Assembly (NCBI GenBank): GCA_021414085.1
Contig: JAIOPC010000011.1
Span: 192,914 to 256,913, forward strand
Source: Actinomycetes bacterium
GTDB taxonomy: Bacteria > Actinomycetota > Acidimicrobiia > Acidimicrobiales > Ilumatobacteraceae
Direction of reading: 5' to 3'
Length of the DNA stretch: 64,000 bases
Positions 9,092 to 18,505 of the stretch are shown piece by piece. Position numbers and translations under genes: made by a program. Below the pieces are notes generated by a model. The model had not been told where the DNA came from, ran no database searches, and worked only from the letters and a program-made list of their open reading frames with translations. How positions within the stretch are numbered: the first letter of the stretch is position 1; every line of letters starts with the position of its first letter.

Positions 9092-9909
9092 TGGGCTGCT
9101 CGCCAGCTCAGGGCCAAGCGACCCCACTCGTGCACGTCGAGCTCCTCGGGTCGTCGTGCGGCGTCGATGCCAGCCTCGTCGAACACTGTTGGCGACACAA
9201 CGTCGGCGAGCGAGCGCCGCAGCATCTTGCGCCGCTGCCCAAACGCGGTGCGCATCAGCAGAAACAAATCGGCACTCGCCGCCTCGGTCGCCGGATGCGG
9301 GCGGCGCCGGATGTCGGCAAGCGCAGATTCGACCTTCGGGCGTGGCACAAACACGTTGGCGGGAACCAATCCGGCGATGCGAGCCGTGGCCCAGTACGCG
9401 ATCTTCACCGTTACTGCTCCGTACTGCGGGGTGCGCGGCGCGGCGCAGAACCGCTCGGCGGCTTCGCGCTGCACCATCACGAGCATTCGCTCGATCTGCG
9501 GAACACCGTCGAGTAAGTCGCACACCAGCGGTGTCGCCACGTTGTACGGCAAGTTCGCAACCAAAACCCATCCGCTCTCGCCGCCGAGAAGTTCGGGCCA
9601 GTCGGCGCGCATTGCGTCGGTTTCAACGACCGTCACGTTCTTGTGCGGCAGCATCACTTCTCGCAGCACGGGCACGATGCCGCGATCGACCTCCACCGCC
9701 AAGATCTCGGCGCCGGTTTCGGCGAGCGCCAGTGTCAACGAACCGAACCCGGCGCCCACTTCAACGACGCGATCGCCCGGGCCGATCTCGGCGAGCCGGG
9801 CGATTCGCCGCACCGTATTCGCGTCGGCCACAAAGTTCTGGCCAAGATCGCGGCGCGGGCTCAGGCCGCCACGGGCGAGCAATTCGGTGATCGTCGTCCG
9901 GTTGTGCAC
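9088..9909 (-). CDS. ksgA: 16S rRNA (adenine(1518)-N(6)/adenine(1519)-N(6))-dimethyltransferase
   Basis: RRDLGQNFVADANTVRRIARLAEIGPGDRVVEVGAGFGSLT...VANLPYNVATPL...VQREAAERF; GTG start at 9909. Confidence 0.93.
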   Translation of the reverse strand: MHNRTTITELLARGGLSPRRDLGQNFVADANTVRRIARLAEIGPGDRVVEVGAGFGSLTLALAETGAEILAVEVDRGIVPVLREVMLPHKNVTVVETDAMRADWPELLGGESGWVLVANLPYNVATPLVCDLLDGVPQIERMLVMVQREAAERFCAAPRTPQYGAVTVKIAYWATARIAGLVPANVFVPRPKVESALADIRRRPHPATEAASADLFLLMRTAFGQRRKMLRRSLADVVSPTVFDEAGIDAARRPEELDVHEWGRLALSWRAAQ

Positions 9910-10535
9910 TAATTGGTGACCGAGGTATCGCCGGAGGTGTCGACCGTGGTATCGGCGACCTGCTCGCCTCCCACGTCGACGGGTGCGTCGGGATCCCATC
10001 GCACTCGCACTGGCAGCGGCGCATCAGCGAGGTCGCCGATCAGGCCGAACGCATCGGTGCCCAACACCATGCCCACACCAGGCGGAATGGTGACGCCCTG
10101 AGTGTTGGTGCACGTTGTCGACTGGCCGTTGTCGACGTTGGTGACGGTGAGCAGCGCACCATCGGGTGCCAGCGTCGTCGAACATCTCGGCTTGCGAGTC
10201 GACACCGGATTGCCGGCGGCGTCGGTGGCATCGTTGTAGCGAGTGAACTGAGTCGTGGTGAGAAACTCTGTGGAATTGGGCTCCGGCGCGGTTGCGATGC
10301 TGACCGGATCGGCCGACGAGGGGTCGTCTCCACCGCCGATGAATAGTGGCGGGTAGGGCTCGTATTCGGTAGTCGAAGGTGCCGAATTGCCGGCATCGTC
10401 GGCGCACCCGACGCACGTAGTGGCCGAGGAACTGTCGTTGTTCGATGAGCCACTGCTCAGCACCCAGAACACAGCCAGTATCGAAACCGTGATCAGCGCG
10501 GCAACGCGGATGCGGCGGCGGTCGAATGTGTTCAT
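9909..10535 (-). CDS. Membrane-anchored hypothetical protein
   Basis: N-terminal TM segment RIRVAALITVSILAVFWVL followed by Ser/Thr-rich linker; 1-nt stop/start overlap with ksgA (TAGTG). Confidence 0.6.
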   Translation of the reverse strand: MNTFDRRRIRVAALITVSILAVFWVLSSGSSNNDSSSATTCVGCADDAGNSAPSTTEYEPYPPLFIGGGDDPSSADPVSIATAPEPNSTEFLTTTQFTRYNDATDAAGNPVSTRKPRCSTTLAPDGALLTVTNVDNGQSTTCTNTQGVTIPPGVGMVLGTDAFGLIGDLADAPLPVRVRWDPDAPVDVGGEQVADTTVDTSGDTSVTN

Positions 10536-10550
10536 GGTGAGCCTGAAACG

Positions 10551-11315
10551 CTACGGACGTAGCGCAGGGAAGGCAAGGCAGGCGTTCTCCACGGTTGCCT
10601 GGCGCACCTCGTCCAGTGGCACCCCACGCAGATCGGCGAGCGCTTGCACGACAACTGTGACGTATTCCGGGCGGTTGGTGCTGCCGCGGTGCGGGATGGG
10701 CGCAAGGTATGGGCTGTCGGTCTCGGCCAACATGCGATCGGCGGGGCACATCTTTGCGGCGGCCTGCAGATCGGCAGCGGTCTTGAAGGTGACGATGCCA
10801 CTGAAGCTCAAGTATGCGCCGAGATCGAGGCAGCGACGTGCTTCTTCCGGCCCGCCAGTGAAGCAGTGGAAGATCGTCCGCTCTGGAGCACCTTCGGTGG
10901 TGAGGACATCGAACGTGTCGTCCCACGCATCGCGGGCGTGCACGACAAGCGGCAACTTTCGTTCGTGCGCGATGTGAATCTGATCGGCGAACGCGATGCG
11001 CTGCTGCGCTCGGGGCGAGTGCTCGTAGAAGTAGTCGAGCCCCGCTTCGCCAACAGCAATCACATTCGGGTCGTCGAAGAAGTGGCGAATGGTGTCGACC
11101 CCGTGCACGGCTTCGTGTGGATGCAGCCCGGCGCTTGCGTATACGCCGTCGTAGCGTGCGGCGATGTCGATGGCTTGTTGCGTGGTCGCCGCGTCGCAGC
11201 CGATGGTGATCATCTTCGCCACACCGGCGGCGCGTGCTCCGGCGATCACCTCGGCAACATCGATACCCCGCGTGTCGTACAGGTGGCAGTGACTGTCGAT
11301 GTACATGTCGGTCAT
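10551..11315 (-). CDS. tatD: TatD family metal-dependent hydrolase
   Basis: MYIDSHCHLYD...VAVGEAGLDYFYEHSPRAQQRIAFADQIHIA...HCFTGG...ETDSPYLAP. Confidence 0.93.
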   Translation of the reverse strand: MTDMYIDSHCHLYDTRGIDVAEVIAGARAAGVAKMITIGCDAATTQQAIDIAARYDGVYASAGLHPHEAVHGVDTIRHFFDDPNVIAVGEAGLDYFYEHSPRAQQRIAFADQIHIAHERKLPLVVHARDAWDDTFDVLTTEGAPERTIFHCFTGGPEEARRCLDLGAYLSFSGIVTFKTAADLQAAAKMCPADRMLAETDSPYLAPIPHRGSTNRPEYVTVVVQALADLRGVPLDEVRQATVENACLAFPALRP

Positions 11316-11345
11316 CGTCGTGTGCCGTTCATCGTCGCGGGCCGT

Positions 11346-12848
11346 TCATCGTCGCGGGAACAGCGGCTCGCCCTTGGTGACCGACAAGCCACCTGGATAG
11401 CCACCCCACTGCGCTGCAACGGGAAGTCGCTGGTCGTTGATGTCGCCGGACAGGCCGATTCGCTCCCACACGATCTGGCTGGTCGCAGGCACGGCTGGGC
11501 TGGCGAGGATGGCGACGATGCGGAGTGCTTCGAGTGCGTCGCCCATCACCGTGTCGACCGCGGGACCGGGTTCGGCCTTCCAGGGTTCGTTCGATTCCAA
11601 GTAGGCGTTCGTTGCGCGAATCAGTTGCCACGTCGCATCGAGCGCGCGGCTTGGTTGCACTGTTACCCATCCCTCGGCTGTGGCCTCGTAGGCCGTGGCC
11701 GCCGCGGTGGCAAGAGGTGAATCGGCACGCGGCGCGGGACCGATGCCACCACACTTCTTGTCGACCACGGTCGCGACGCGCGACAACAGGTTGCCGAGGT
11801 TGTTGGCGAGATCGCTGTTGTAGCGCCCGATCAGGCCTTCGTACGTGAAGTCGCCATCTTGGCCGTACGTGGTTTCGGCAAGCACGTAGTAGCGGAAGCC
11901 GTCGACGCCGATGTCGTCGATGAGGTCGAGTGGGTTCACGACGTTGCCGCTGGTCTTGCTCATCTTCTCGCCACCAGAGAGCAACCAGCCACCGACCGCC
12001 CAGCCCGCGGGCGGCTCGATGCCGGCGCTGATCAGCATTGCGGGCCAATACACGCAGTGATGGCGAATGATGTCTTTGCCGATCAAGTGCCGGGCGGGCC
12101 ACCACTTGTCGAATTCCGTCGTGTCGTCGCTACCGAAGCCGATTGCAGTGATGTAGTTCGCCAGCGCGTCGAACCACACGTAGGCAACGTGCTTCGCGTC
12201 CCACGGCAAGGGGATGCCCCACTTGAGGCTGGTGCGACTGACGCTGAAGTCGCGCAGTCCACCACGGATCAATCCGAGCGCTTCGTTCGCACGAAACTCG
12301 GGAATAATCACGCCCGGGTGTGCGGCGTACCAATCGAGCAACCGTTGCTCGAAACGGCTGAGGCGGAAGAAGTAGTTCTCTTCCTCGTAGTACTCGACGG
12401 GCCGCTTGTGGATCTTGCACAGATCACCCGGATCAAGTTCGTCGTCGGTGTAGTACTCCTCGCACGCCACGCAGTACTTGCCCTTGTACACGTCGAGCTC
12501 GATATCGCCAGCGTCGTAGCAGCGCTGCAGCAGTTCGGCGACGCCGAGCTTGTGGCGCGTCTCGGTGGTGCGAATGAAGTCGTCGTTGCTGATGTTCAGT
12601 CGCTGCCACGCCTGCTCGTACAACGGTGCGATCTCGTCGACGAAATCCTGCGCGCTCTTGCCAGCGGCGTCGGCGTAGTCCTGCACCTTCTGGCCGTGCT
12701 CGTCGGTGCCGGTGAGGAAGTGCACGTCGTCGCCGAGCAAGCGGTGCCAGCGGGCGAGAGCATCGCCGATGATGGTGGTGTACGCATGGCCAAGGTGCGG
12801 CTTGGCAGTGACGTAATAGATGGGGGTGGTGAGGTAGTACGTGGTCAC
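11346..12848 (-). CDS. metG: Methionyl-tRNA synthetase
   Basis: YYLTTPIYYVTAKPHLGHAYTTIIGDALARW...LTGTDEHGQKV...GEKMSKTSGNVV (KMSKS). Confidence 0.96.
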   Translation of the reverse strand: MTTYYLTTPIYYVTAKPHLGHAYTTIIGDALARWHRLLGDDVHFLTGTDEHGQKVQDYADAAGKSAQDFVDEIAPLYEQAWQRLNISNDDFIRTTETRHKLGVAELLQRCYDAGDIELDVYKGKYCVACEEYYTDDELDPGDLCKIHKRPVEYYEEENYFFRLSRFEQRLLDWYAAHPGVIIPEFRANEALGLIRGGLRDFSVSRTSLKWGIPLPWDAKHVAYVWFDALANYITAIGFGSDDTTEFDKWWPARHLIGKDIIRHHCVYWPAMLISAGIEPPAGWAVGGWLLSGGEKMSKTSGNVVNPLDLIDDIGVDGFRYYVLAETTYGQDGDFTYEGLIGRYNSDLANNLGNLLSRVATVVDKKCGGIGPAPRADSPLATAAATAYEATAEGWVTVQPSRALDATWQLIRATNAYLESNEPWKAEPGPAVDTVMGDALEALRIVAILASPAVPATSQIVWERIGLSGDINDQRLPVAAQWGGYPGGLSVTKGEPLFPRR

Positions 12849-12993
12849 GGGAAGTCCTTTCGAAGAATGGCGAATAACCGGCTGATCAGGAGCCGGTGCG
12901 CATTCGACGGGTGAGGGCCACGTAGGTCACGGATGTCAGGATACGCCCGCGTGCGCTCGCTGGGGCAAGCACTTAACCGATACCGTCCAGCCG

Positions 12994-13905
12994 ATGCCAA
13001 GGCCGCTACCGGACACACGTCAACTCGGTCCATGCGTGACTGTGTTGTTCGGTAAGGACCAAGGCAAGTATCCCGACGGCAACAGCGTGCTGGTGCGGGG
13101 GTCGTCCGGGTCGTTGCTGATCGATCCATCGCAGACGGTGCATGCCGCTTCGCCGGCGCTGCACGTCGACCAGGTGCTGCTGACCCATGCGCATGAGGAT
13201 CACGCGGCCGGATTGTCTGCCGTGCAGTCGAGCGCTATCAGCGTGCACCAGCGTGACCTCGCTGCGTTGCAATCGGTGGCGGGCCTGATGGCGTTGTACG
13301 GGTTGCCGTCCGATCGAATCCCAGCGATGACGGACTTCGTGACCGAGCGCTTCCACTACTTGGGCTGGCCGAACGCGACCGGCTTCGAAGATGGCGCGAC
13401 ATGGGATCTCGGCGGGGCAGTGGTGCGGGCGATTGCAGCTCCCGGTCACACGGGTGGCCATTGTCTGCTCTCGATCGAGCAGGCGAATGGCCCGACCGTC
13501 GTGGTGACCGGCGACATCGACTTGTCGAGTTTTGGTCCGTACTACGGCGACGCAGGCAGCAGCCTTGAGGAGTTCGAGGCGACGCTGCGCATGTTGCCGA
13601 CCGTCGCCGCCGATCACTACGTCACGTTCCATCACAAGGGCGTCGTTGACGACCACGACGAGTTCGTTGCTGCGGTTGCGGCGTTCAGCGAAGCAATCGC
13701 TCGCCGCGAAGCTGCGTTGCTCGGGCTGCTTGAGCCCCCGCGCACACTCGAGCAGTTGGTCGAGATCGGGATTGTGTATCGGCCGGGCACGCGCCCGCCG
13801 TTGTTTGGCGACAGCGTGGAGAAGCGGTCGATTCAGCAACACCTCGATCGCCTGCTCGCCGATGACGCGATCGCCAGCGACGGCCGCGAGTATTGGCGGC
13901 TATGA
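12994..13905 (+). CDS. MBL-fold metallo-hydrolase
   Basis: LLTHAHEDHAAGL, APGHTGGHCL, VVTGDIDL metallo-beta-lactamase motifs. Confidence 0.85.
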   Translation: MPRPLPDTRQLGPCVTVLFGKDQGKYPDGNSVLVRGSSGSLLIDPSQTVHAASPALHVDQVLLTHAHEDHAAGLSAVQSSAISVHQRDLAALQSVAGLMALYGLPSDRIPAMTDFVTERFHYLGWPNATGFEDGATWDLGGAVVRAIAAPGHTGGHCLLSIEQANGPTVVVTGDIDLSSFGPYYGDAGSSLEEFEATLRMLPTVAADHYVTFHHKGVVDDHDEFVAAVAAFSEAIARREAALLGLLEPPRTLEQLVEIGIVYRPGTRPPLFGDSVEKRSIQQHLDRLLADDAIASDGREYWRL

Positions 13906-14690
13906 GCGAGTTCGACGACGCAACGCGCGTGTCCGCCGATGGCGCGGCCGCGATTCACGACGGTTGGGATATCAACGGCAATGCGAATGGCGGCTATCTG
14001 TTGGCGTTGGCGGCGAGCCGTTTGCGAGCGGTGAGCGGTAGTCCCGACCCACTGTCGGTGACCGGCCACTACCTCGCTCCCGGCACGCCTGGGCCGGTGC
14101 AGATCGACGCAACGACGGTGAAGTCGGGGCGACGTTTCAACACGGTCACCGGGCAGATGCATCGCGACGGCAAACCGATTCTGCAAGCGACCGGAGTCTT
14201 CGGTGATCTCTCGCAAATGACCGACGACTTCACGCACATCGTCGGCGGACCGCCCGAGATGCCACCGATGGACGAATGCGTGCCGCGGTCGCCGGTGCAG
14301 GGGGTCGCGCACGTCGCTCTGAATGGGCGCCTGAACGTGCGGCTGCGGCCGGGTGACGAGTCGTTCATGCGCGGCGAACGCAAAGGCGATGCCGAAATGG
14401 CGGGTTGGTTCTCGTTCGCCGACGGTCGACCGGTCGACACATTGGCGCTGCTGCTCGCGTGCGACGCGTTCCCGCCGGCGGTGTTCCACATCGACCTCCC
14501 GCCAGGTTGGGTGCCGACGTTGGAGTACACCGTGCACGTGCGCGCAGTTCCGGCGCCGGGTCCGGTGCGATGCGTCTTTCGCACACACTTCGTGCAGGGC
14601 GGCTTCTTCAACGAAGACGGCGAGGTCTGGGACAGCCAAGACAGGTTGGTAGCCCAATCCCGCCAGCTCGGGTTGACCCCGCTCGGCTGA
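13893..14690 (+). CDS. Acyl-CoA thioesterase family (double hotdog) protein
   Basis: AIHDGWDINGNANGGYLLALAASRL...SVTGHYLAPGTPGPVQIDATTVKSGRRFNTVTGQMHRDGKPIL. Confidence 0.75.
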   Translation: MAAMSEFDDATRVSADGAAAIHDGWDINGNANGGYLLALAASRLRAVSGSPDPLSVTGHYLAPGTPGPVQIDATTVKSGRRFNTVTGQMHRDGKPILQATGVFGDLSQMTDDFTHIVGGPPEMPPMDECVPRSPVQGVAHVALNGRLNVRLRPGDESFMRGERKGDAEMAGWFSFADGRPVDTLALLLACDAFPPAVFHIDLPPGWVPTLEYTVHVRAVPAPGPVRCVFRTHFVQGGFFNEDGEVWDSQDRLVAQSRQLGLTPLG

Positions 14691-14700
14691 CTTCTGTTGC

Positions 14701-14795
14701 GGGGGGTTTCATGCCGCAGCGGCTGTGCGGGGGGTTTCGTGCACGATTCCGTGCACGAAACCCCCGACAGAGCGGCTGCGTGCATGAAACCCCCC
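14701..14795. repeat. Nested palindromic element (GGGGGTTTCGTGCACG family), copy 1
   Basis: Inner perfect 16-bp arms 14730-14745 / 14750-14765 around ATTC; outer perfect 14-bp arms GGGGGGTTTCATGC 14701-14714 / 14782-14795. Confidence 0.9.
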
Positions 14796-14808
14796 GGTAA
14801 GGGGTCGG

Positions 14809-15633
14809 CTAGCGGAAGAAGCCGCGGGAGCGCGAGGCCACTCGGGCGGCTCGACGAGTGCCGGTCGCGAAACCGCCCGCTACTAAACCGGCGGCGCCGA
14901 CCGCTTGCGTTGTGCGTCGGATGACGGCCTTCGTGCGCTTGCTGAACACGACGATCGGCCAACCTTCCTGACCGGCGAAGCGCTCGAGCTTTGCGTCGGG
15001 GTTGACTGCGACCGGGTGACCCACGCACTGCAGCATCGGCAGGTCGCTCGCCGAATCGCTGTACGCCCAGCAGCGATCGAGATCGAAGCCTTCCCAGCGG
15101 GCGAGCTCGACGATCGCTTCCACCTTGCCCGCCCCGTAGCAAAACGGACCGGCAAGCTCGCCGGTGTAGATGCCATCGACTATCTCGCTGCGCGTACCGA
15201 TGCCAGCTGTCATCCCAAGAGCCTTCGCCAACGGCTCAACGACTTCGATCGGCGAGGCGGAAACGATGTAGGTCGGGCGGCCGGCGTGGCGGTGCTGATC
15301 GAGCAATCGACGTGCTTCCGGACGAAGCTTGTCCATCAGCTTGGGAACGATGTCGGCGTTCAGCGCGATGAGGTCGTCGACGTGGATGCCTTTGACGGCG
15401 CCGAGGATGCGGTCGCGCACACCGTTGGATGTGTCGTCGCTGGCCCCAGCGAACTTGAACGCGACTGCGCTCGCCGCATCGCGCACAAACTGATGCGTTG
15501 GCACCAGCTTGCCGCGCCAAGCGGCGATCCCAAGCACGAACGCGCTCGACCCGGAAATCAGTGTGCGATCGAGGTCGAAGAACGCGGCGCTGTTCCCCGT
15601 GGAGTTGGAGTAGATGATGTGGGCGTCTGTCAT
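14809..15633 (-). CDS. HAD-IB family phosphatase (SerB-like)
   Basis: AAFFDLDRTLISGSS...YIVSASPIEVVEPLAKALGM...CWAYSDSASDLPML. Confidence 0.87.
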   Translation of the reverse strand: MTDAHIIYSNSTGNSAAFFDLDRTLISGSSAFVLGIAAWRGKLVPTHQFVRDAASAVAFKFAGASDDTSNGVRDRILGAVKGIHVDDLIALNADIVPKLMDKLRPEARRLLDQHRHAGRPTYIVSASPIEVVEPLAKALGMTAGIGTRSEIVDGIYTGELAGPFCYGAGKVEAIVELARWEGFDLDRCWAYSDSASDLPMLQCVGHPVAVNPDAKLERFAGQEGWPIVVFSKRTKAVIRRTTQAVGAAGLVAGGFATGTRRAARVASRSRGFFR

Positions 15634-15655
15634 GGCGGTAACTGGGTGTCGTTGC

Positions 15656-16492
15656 TTACCGGGGAATTGTTAGCGCCAGGTCGTACACGCGGCGCTTGTT
15701 GGCTCCGGTTGCAGCAATCACGGTAGCGATGGCCGCCCGCCGATCGGCTCCGCCCGCGAGTGCCGTGCGTAACGCGTCGGTGATGTCGTCGTCGGTGGCA
15801 GCGACGGCGACGTCGGCCGCTCCCTCGACGACCAGCACGTATTCACCACGAGGCGCAAGCTCGGCGACGTGCACCGCCGCGTCGGCCAACGTTCCGCGCC
15901 ACGTCTCCTCGTGCAGTTTCGTCAACTCACGCGCAAGCGCGATTTGTCGGTCGCCGCCGCATGCCGCAAGTAGATCGGCGACTGTGCGCTGTACGCGATG
16001 GGGTGCCTCGTAGAGCACGATTGTGCGCCGTTCGCTGGCAATGTCGGCCATCCGCTCCTTGCGATCCTTGCCGCTGCGCGGCAGGAAACCCTCGAATACG
16101 AATCGCGTTGTCTCGAATCCGCTGAGAACCAATCCCATCACCAGTGCCGCTGGTCCGGGCACGGCGCTGACGCGATGGCCAGCAGCGATCGCCGCGCGCA
16201 CCAATCGTGCGCCTGGGTCGCTGATGCCAGGTGTTCCCGCGTCGGTGAGCACCGCCACGTCGTGCCCGCTGGCCAACAGTTCCAGCACTTCGGCCGCCCG
16301 TGCATCCTCGGTGTGCTCGTTGGCGATCGCCAGCCGTACGCCCGCAACACCCGCGTGCGAGAGCAGCTTGCCGCTATGGCGCGTGTCTTCGCAGCAGATC
16401 AACGCACATGCGCGCAGCGTGGTGACGGCCCGCGGCGGCAGATCGCCGAGATTGCCGATGGGTGTGCTCACCAGCCAGAGCTGGCCGGTCAC
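15656..16492 (-). CDS. rsmI: 16S rRNA (cytidine(1402)-2'-O)-methyltransferase
   Basis: GQLWLVSTPIGNLGDLPPRAVTTL...CEDTRHSGKLL...LTDAGTPGISDPGARLVRAA; GTG start at 16492. Confidence 0.93.
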   Translation of the reverse strand: MTGQLWLVSTPIGNLGDLPPRAVTTLRACALICCEDTRHSGKLLSHAGVAGVRLAIANEHTEDARAAEVLELLASGHDVAVLTDAGTPGISDPGARLVRAAIAAGHRVSAVPGPAALVMGLVLSGFETTRFVFEGFLPRSGKDRKERMADIASERRTIVLYEAPHRVQRTVADLLAACGGDRQIALARELTKLHEETWRGTLADAAVHVAELAPRGEYVLVVEGAADVAVAATDDDITDALRTALAGGADRRAAIATVIAATGANKRRVYDLALTIPR

Positions 16493-16830
16493 TCGCGAAT
16501 CTCCACCTGTTGGCCAACCACTAGGCCCCATCGGTCGAACGCGCCAGCTTCGGCTTCAACGATGCTGCGCGCCTTCCACACCGGGAGGCCAACGCGATTG
16601 CGACGCATGCGCGCAATCTTGAGCACAACGCCCTGCTCGTCGAGGTACGCGACGTCGATCGCAAACCGCATGCCAATCGTGTGCACGCTGCGACAGGGGG
16701 CGAGCACCAACGCGCCGCCGATTCCGTCGCGCCCGAGGAGCCCGCGAGCGCGCGATCCGTGGCTGCGAGCGCGTTCGGCGCTGGCCAATACGTGACCGTC
16801 GCAGACCAGCCAACACTCGTCGGATGCCAT
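16489..16830 (-). CDS. DUF192 domain-containing protein
   Basis: RARGLLGRDGIGGALVLAPCRSVHTIGMRFAIDVAYLDEQGVVLKI. Confidence 0.85.
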   Translation of the reverse strand: MASDECWLVCDGHVLASAERARSHGSRARGLLGRDGIGGALVLAPCRSVHTIGMRFAIDVAYLDEQGVVLKIARMRRNRVGLPVWKARSIVEAEAGAFDRWGLVVGQQVEIRE

Positions 16831-16848
16831 GCGTAAAGACTCGCAGAT

Positions 16849-17793
16849 TCAGAGCAGCGGCACGTCGGGAACAGCCACGAAACTGCGCGGCACACCGTGG
16901 GTGGAGTCGTATGCGGCCTTGCCAACCACTGCGGCGAAGATGATCGCTCCACCCACCAGCGTCCAGCCCTTTGGGTGCAGGTCGAGCAAGATGATTCCCC
17001 ACAGTGGCGCGAACGCCATCTCGGTCTGTGTGAACACGGTCATCGGCACGGTCGGCACGTGTTTGCTCGCTTCGTTGAACATCAGCGTGCCGACGACGAT
17101 CAACACGGCGCCGTGAACTAGCGCGTACGCCATGTCGGCCGCTGGCGGAAACAGCGTCCTGTGGTGGGCAAGCGTGATGATCGAGCACACAACAACCATC
17201 AACGCGCAGTAGCCGGCGAGCACCGGCGACCAGTCGCGTCGTTGATCGGTGCGCAGGCACGTGGCATACAAGGCGAAGCCGATCGATGACGCGAACGCCG
17301 CGATGTTGCCCTTCATGTTGCCAGCGTCGAGATCGCCGAACACGGTGACGACCAAGCCAGCGACACCGATGGCAAGGGCGATGATCGTGGAACGGGTCAG
17401 CCGTTCGCCGAGGAACGTGGCGAAGACCATCGCCACCAACGGAGTGAGCGAACTGAGGAAGGCAGCATTCGCGGGTGTCGTCGTCTTGACCGCATACACG
17501 AACGCGATTGATGCCAGGAAGATCCCAAGGTTGGCGGCCATCATCACGCGGCCGCTGCGCCAGGCGAGGAACGTGCGACCGGGTTGCCGCCGGATCAGTC
17601 CGATCGCCTCGATGACAAGGATCACGCCGATGGACCGCCAGATCAGGTACTGAAAGGCGTCGGTGTGGTTGGCCTTGCGGGCGGTGACGATTCCGAGGCT
17701 CCACACGACTCCGGAGCCGAGCGCGAGCAGCGACGGCACGACCGGCAAGCGAACCCTGTCGTGGTGTTCGTCGGTTCGCGTTTCCAGTTGCAT
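16849..17793 (-). CDS. EamA/DMT family transporter
   Basis: Start at MQLETRTDEHHDR; about 10 TM helices; FASSIGFALYATCLR, GTLMFNEASKHVPTVPMTVFTQTEMAFAPLWGIILL. Confidence 0.82.
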   Translation of the reverse strand: MQLETRTDEHHDRVRLPVVPSLLALGSGVVWSLGIVTARKANHTDAFQYLIWRSIGVILVIEAIGLIRRQPGRTFLAWRSGRVMMAANLGIFLASIAFVYAVKTTTPANAAFLSSLTPLVAMVFATFLGERLTRSTIIALAIGVAGLVVTVFGDLDAGNMKGNIAAFASSIGFALYATCLRTDQRRDWSPVLAGYCALMVVVCSIITLAHHRTLFPPAADMAYALVHGAVLIVVGTLMFNEASKHVPTVPMTVFTQTEMAFAPLWGIILLDLHPKGWTLVGGAIIFAAVVGKAAYDSTHGVPRSFVAVPDVPLL

Positions 17794-17821
17794 GACTGTG
17801 CCGAGGTTAGCGGTGGTAGCA

Positions 17822-18505
17822 ATGATCCCTATGGAGACGTCGGTGCATCCGCCTATTCGCAGCTTTCGGCTGCGTCGCCGTCGGCTGTCGCCCGAACGCA
17901 TGGAGCTGTATCGCGAGCGCAGCGTTCGTTGGTCGCTGCCTGCGGACGTGTTGCTCGATTGGTCGACGGTCTTTCCCACCATTGCCGCGCCGATCGATGT
18001 CGTGCTCGACATTGGTTTCGGCGGTGGTGAGGCGTTGGTGGCGTTGGCAGCCCAGCGCCCGACCGAGGCGATTGTCGGTGTCGAAGTGCACACGACTGGC
18101 GTTGCGCGTGTGCTGGAGACGATCGACCTCGCTGGTTGGCAGCACGTGCGGGTAGTGGAGGACGACGTGCTCGTGTTGCTGCCGAGAGTGCCGGCCAAGT
18201 CGCTCGCCGGCGTGCGTTTGTTCTTCCCCGACCCGTGGCCGAAGAACAAGCAACGGCATCGACGCATCGCACGCGCGGATGTTGTGCCACAGTTCGTCGA
18301 CCGTTTACGCGTTGGCGGCACACTGCACATTGCGACCGACATCGCGGACTACGCCGAACAGGTCGCGCAGTTGTGCGCCGACGATTCGCGGTTGCGTGGT
18401 GGCGTGGTTGCGCGGCCCGAGTGGCGGCCGGTCACCAAATTCGAAACACGTGGTCTGGCCGAAGGCCGCCAGCCGATCGACCTGATTTACGAACGGGTCA
18501 GCTGA
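17822..18505 (+). CDS. trmB: tRNA (guanosine(46)-N7)-methyltransferase
   Basis: LDIGFGGGEALVALAAQRP...GVEVHTTGVARVL...VRLFFPDPWPKNKQRHRRIARADVV. Confidence 0.92.
   Translation: MIPMETSVHPPIRSFRLRRRRLSPERMELYRERSVRWSLPADVLLDWSTVFPTIAAPIDVVLDIGFGGGEALVALAAQRPTEAIVGVEVHTTGVARVLETIDLAGWQHVRVVEDDVLVLLPRVPAKSLAGVRLFFPDPWPKNKQRHRRIARADVVPQFVDRLRVGGTLHIATDIADYAEQVAQLCADDSRLRGGVVARPEWRPVTKFETRGLAEGRQPIDLIYERVS

Noticed and set aside
10644-11720. 358-aa plus-strand ORF
   Set aside because: Spans the antisense of tatD and metG; composition not protein-like.
13006-13842. 278-aa minus-strand ORF
   Set aside because: Antisense shadow of the MBL-fold hydrolase; high-GC artefact.
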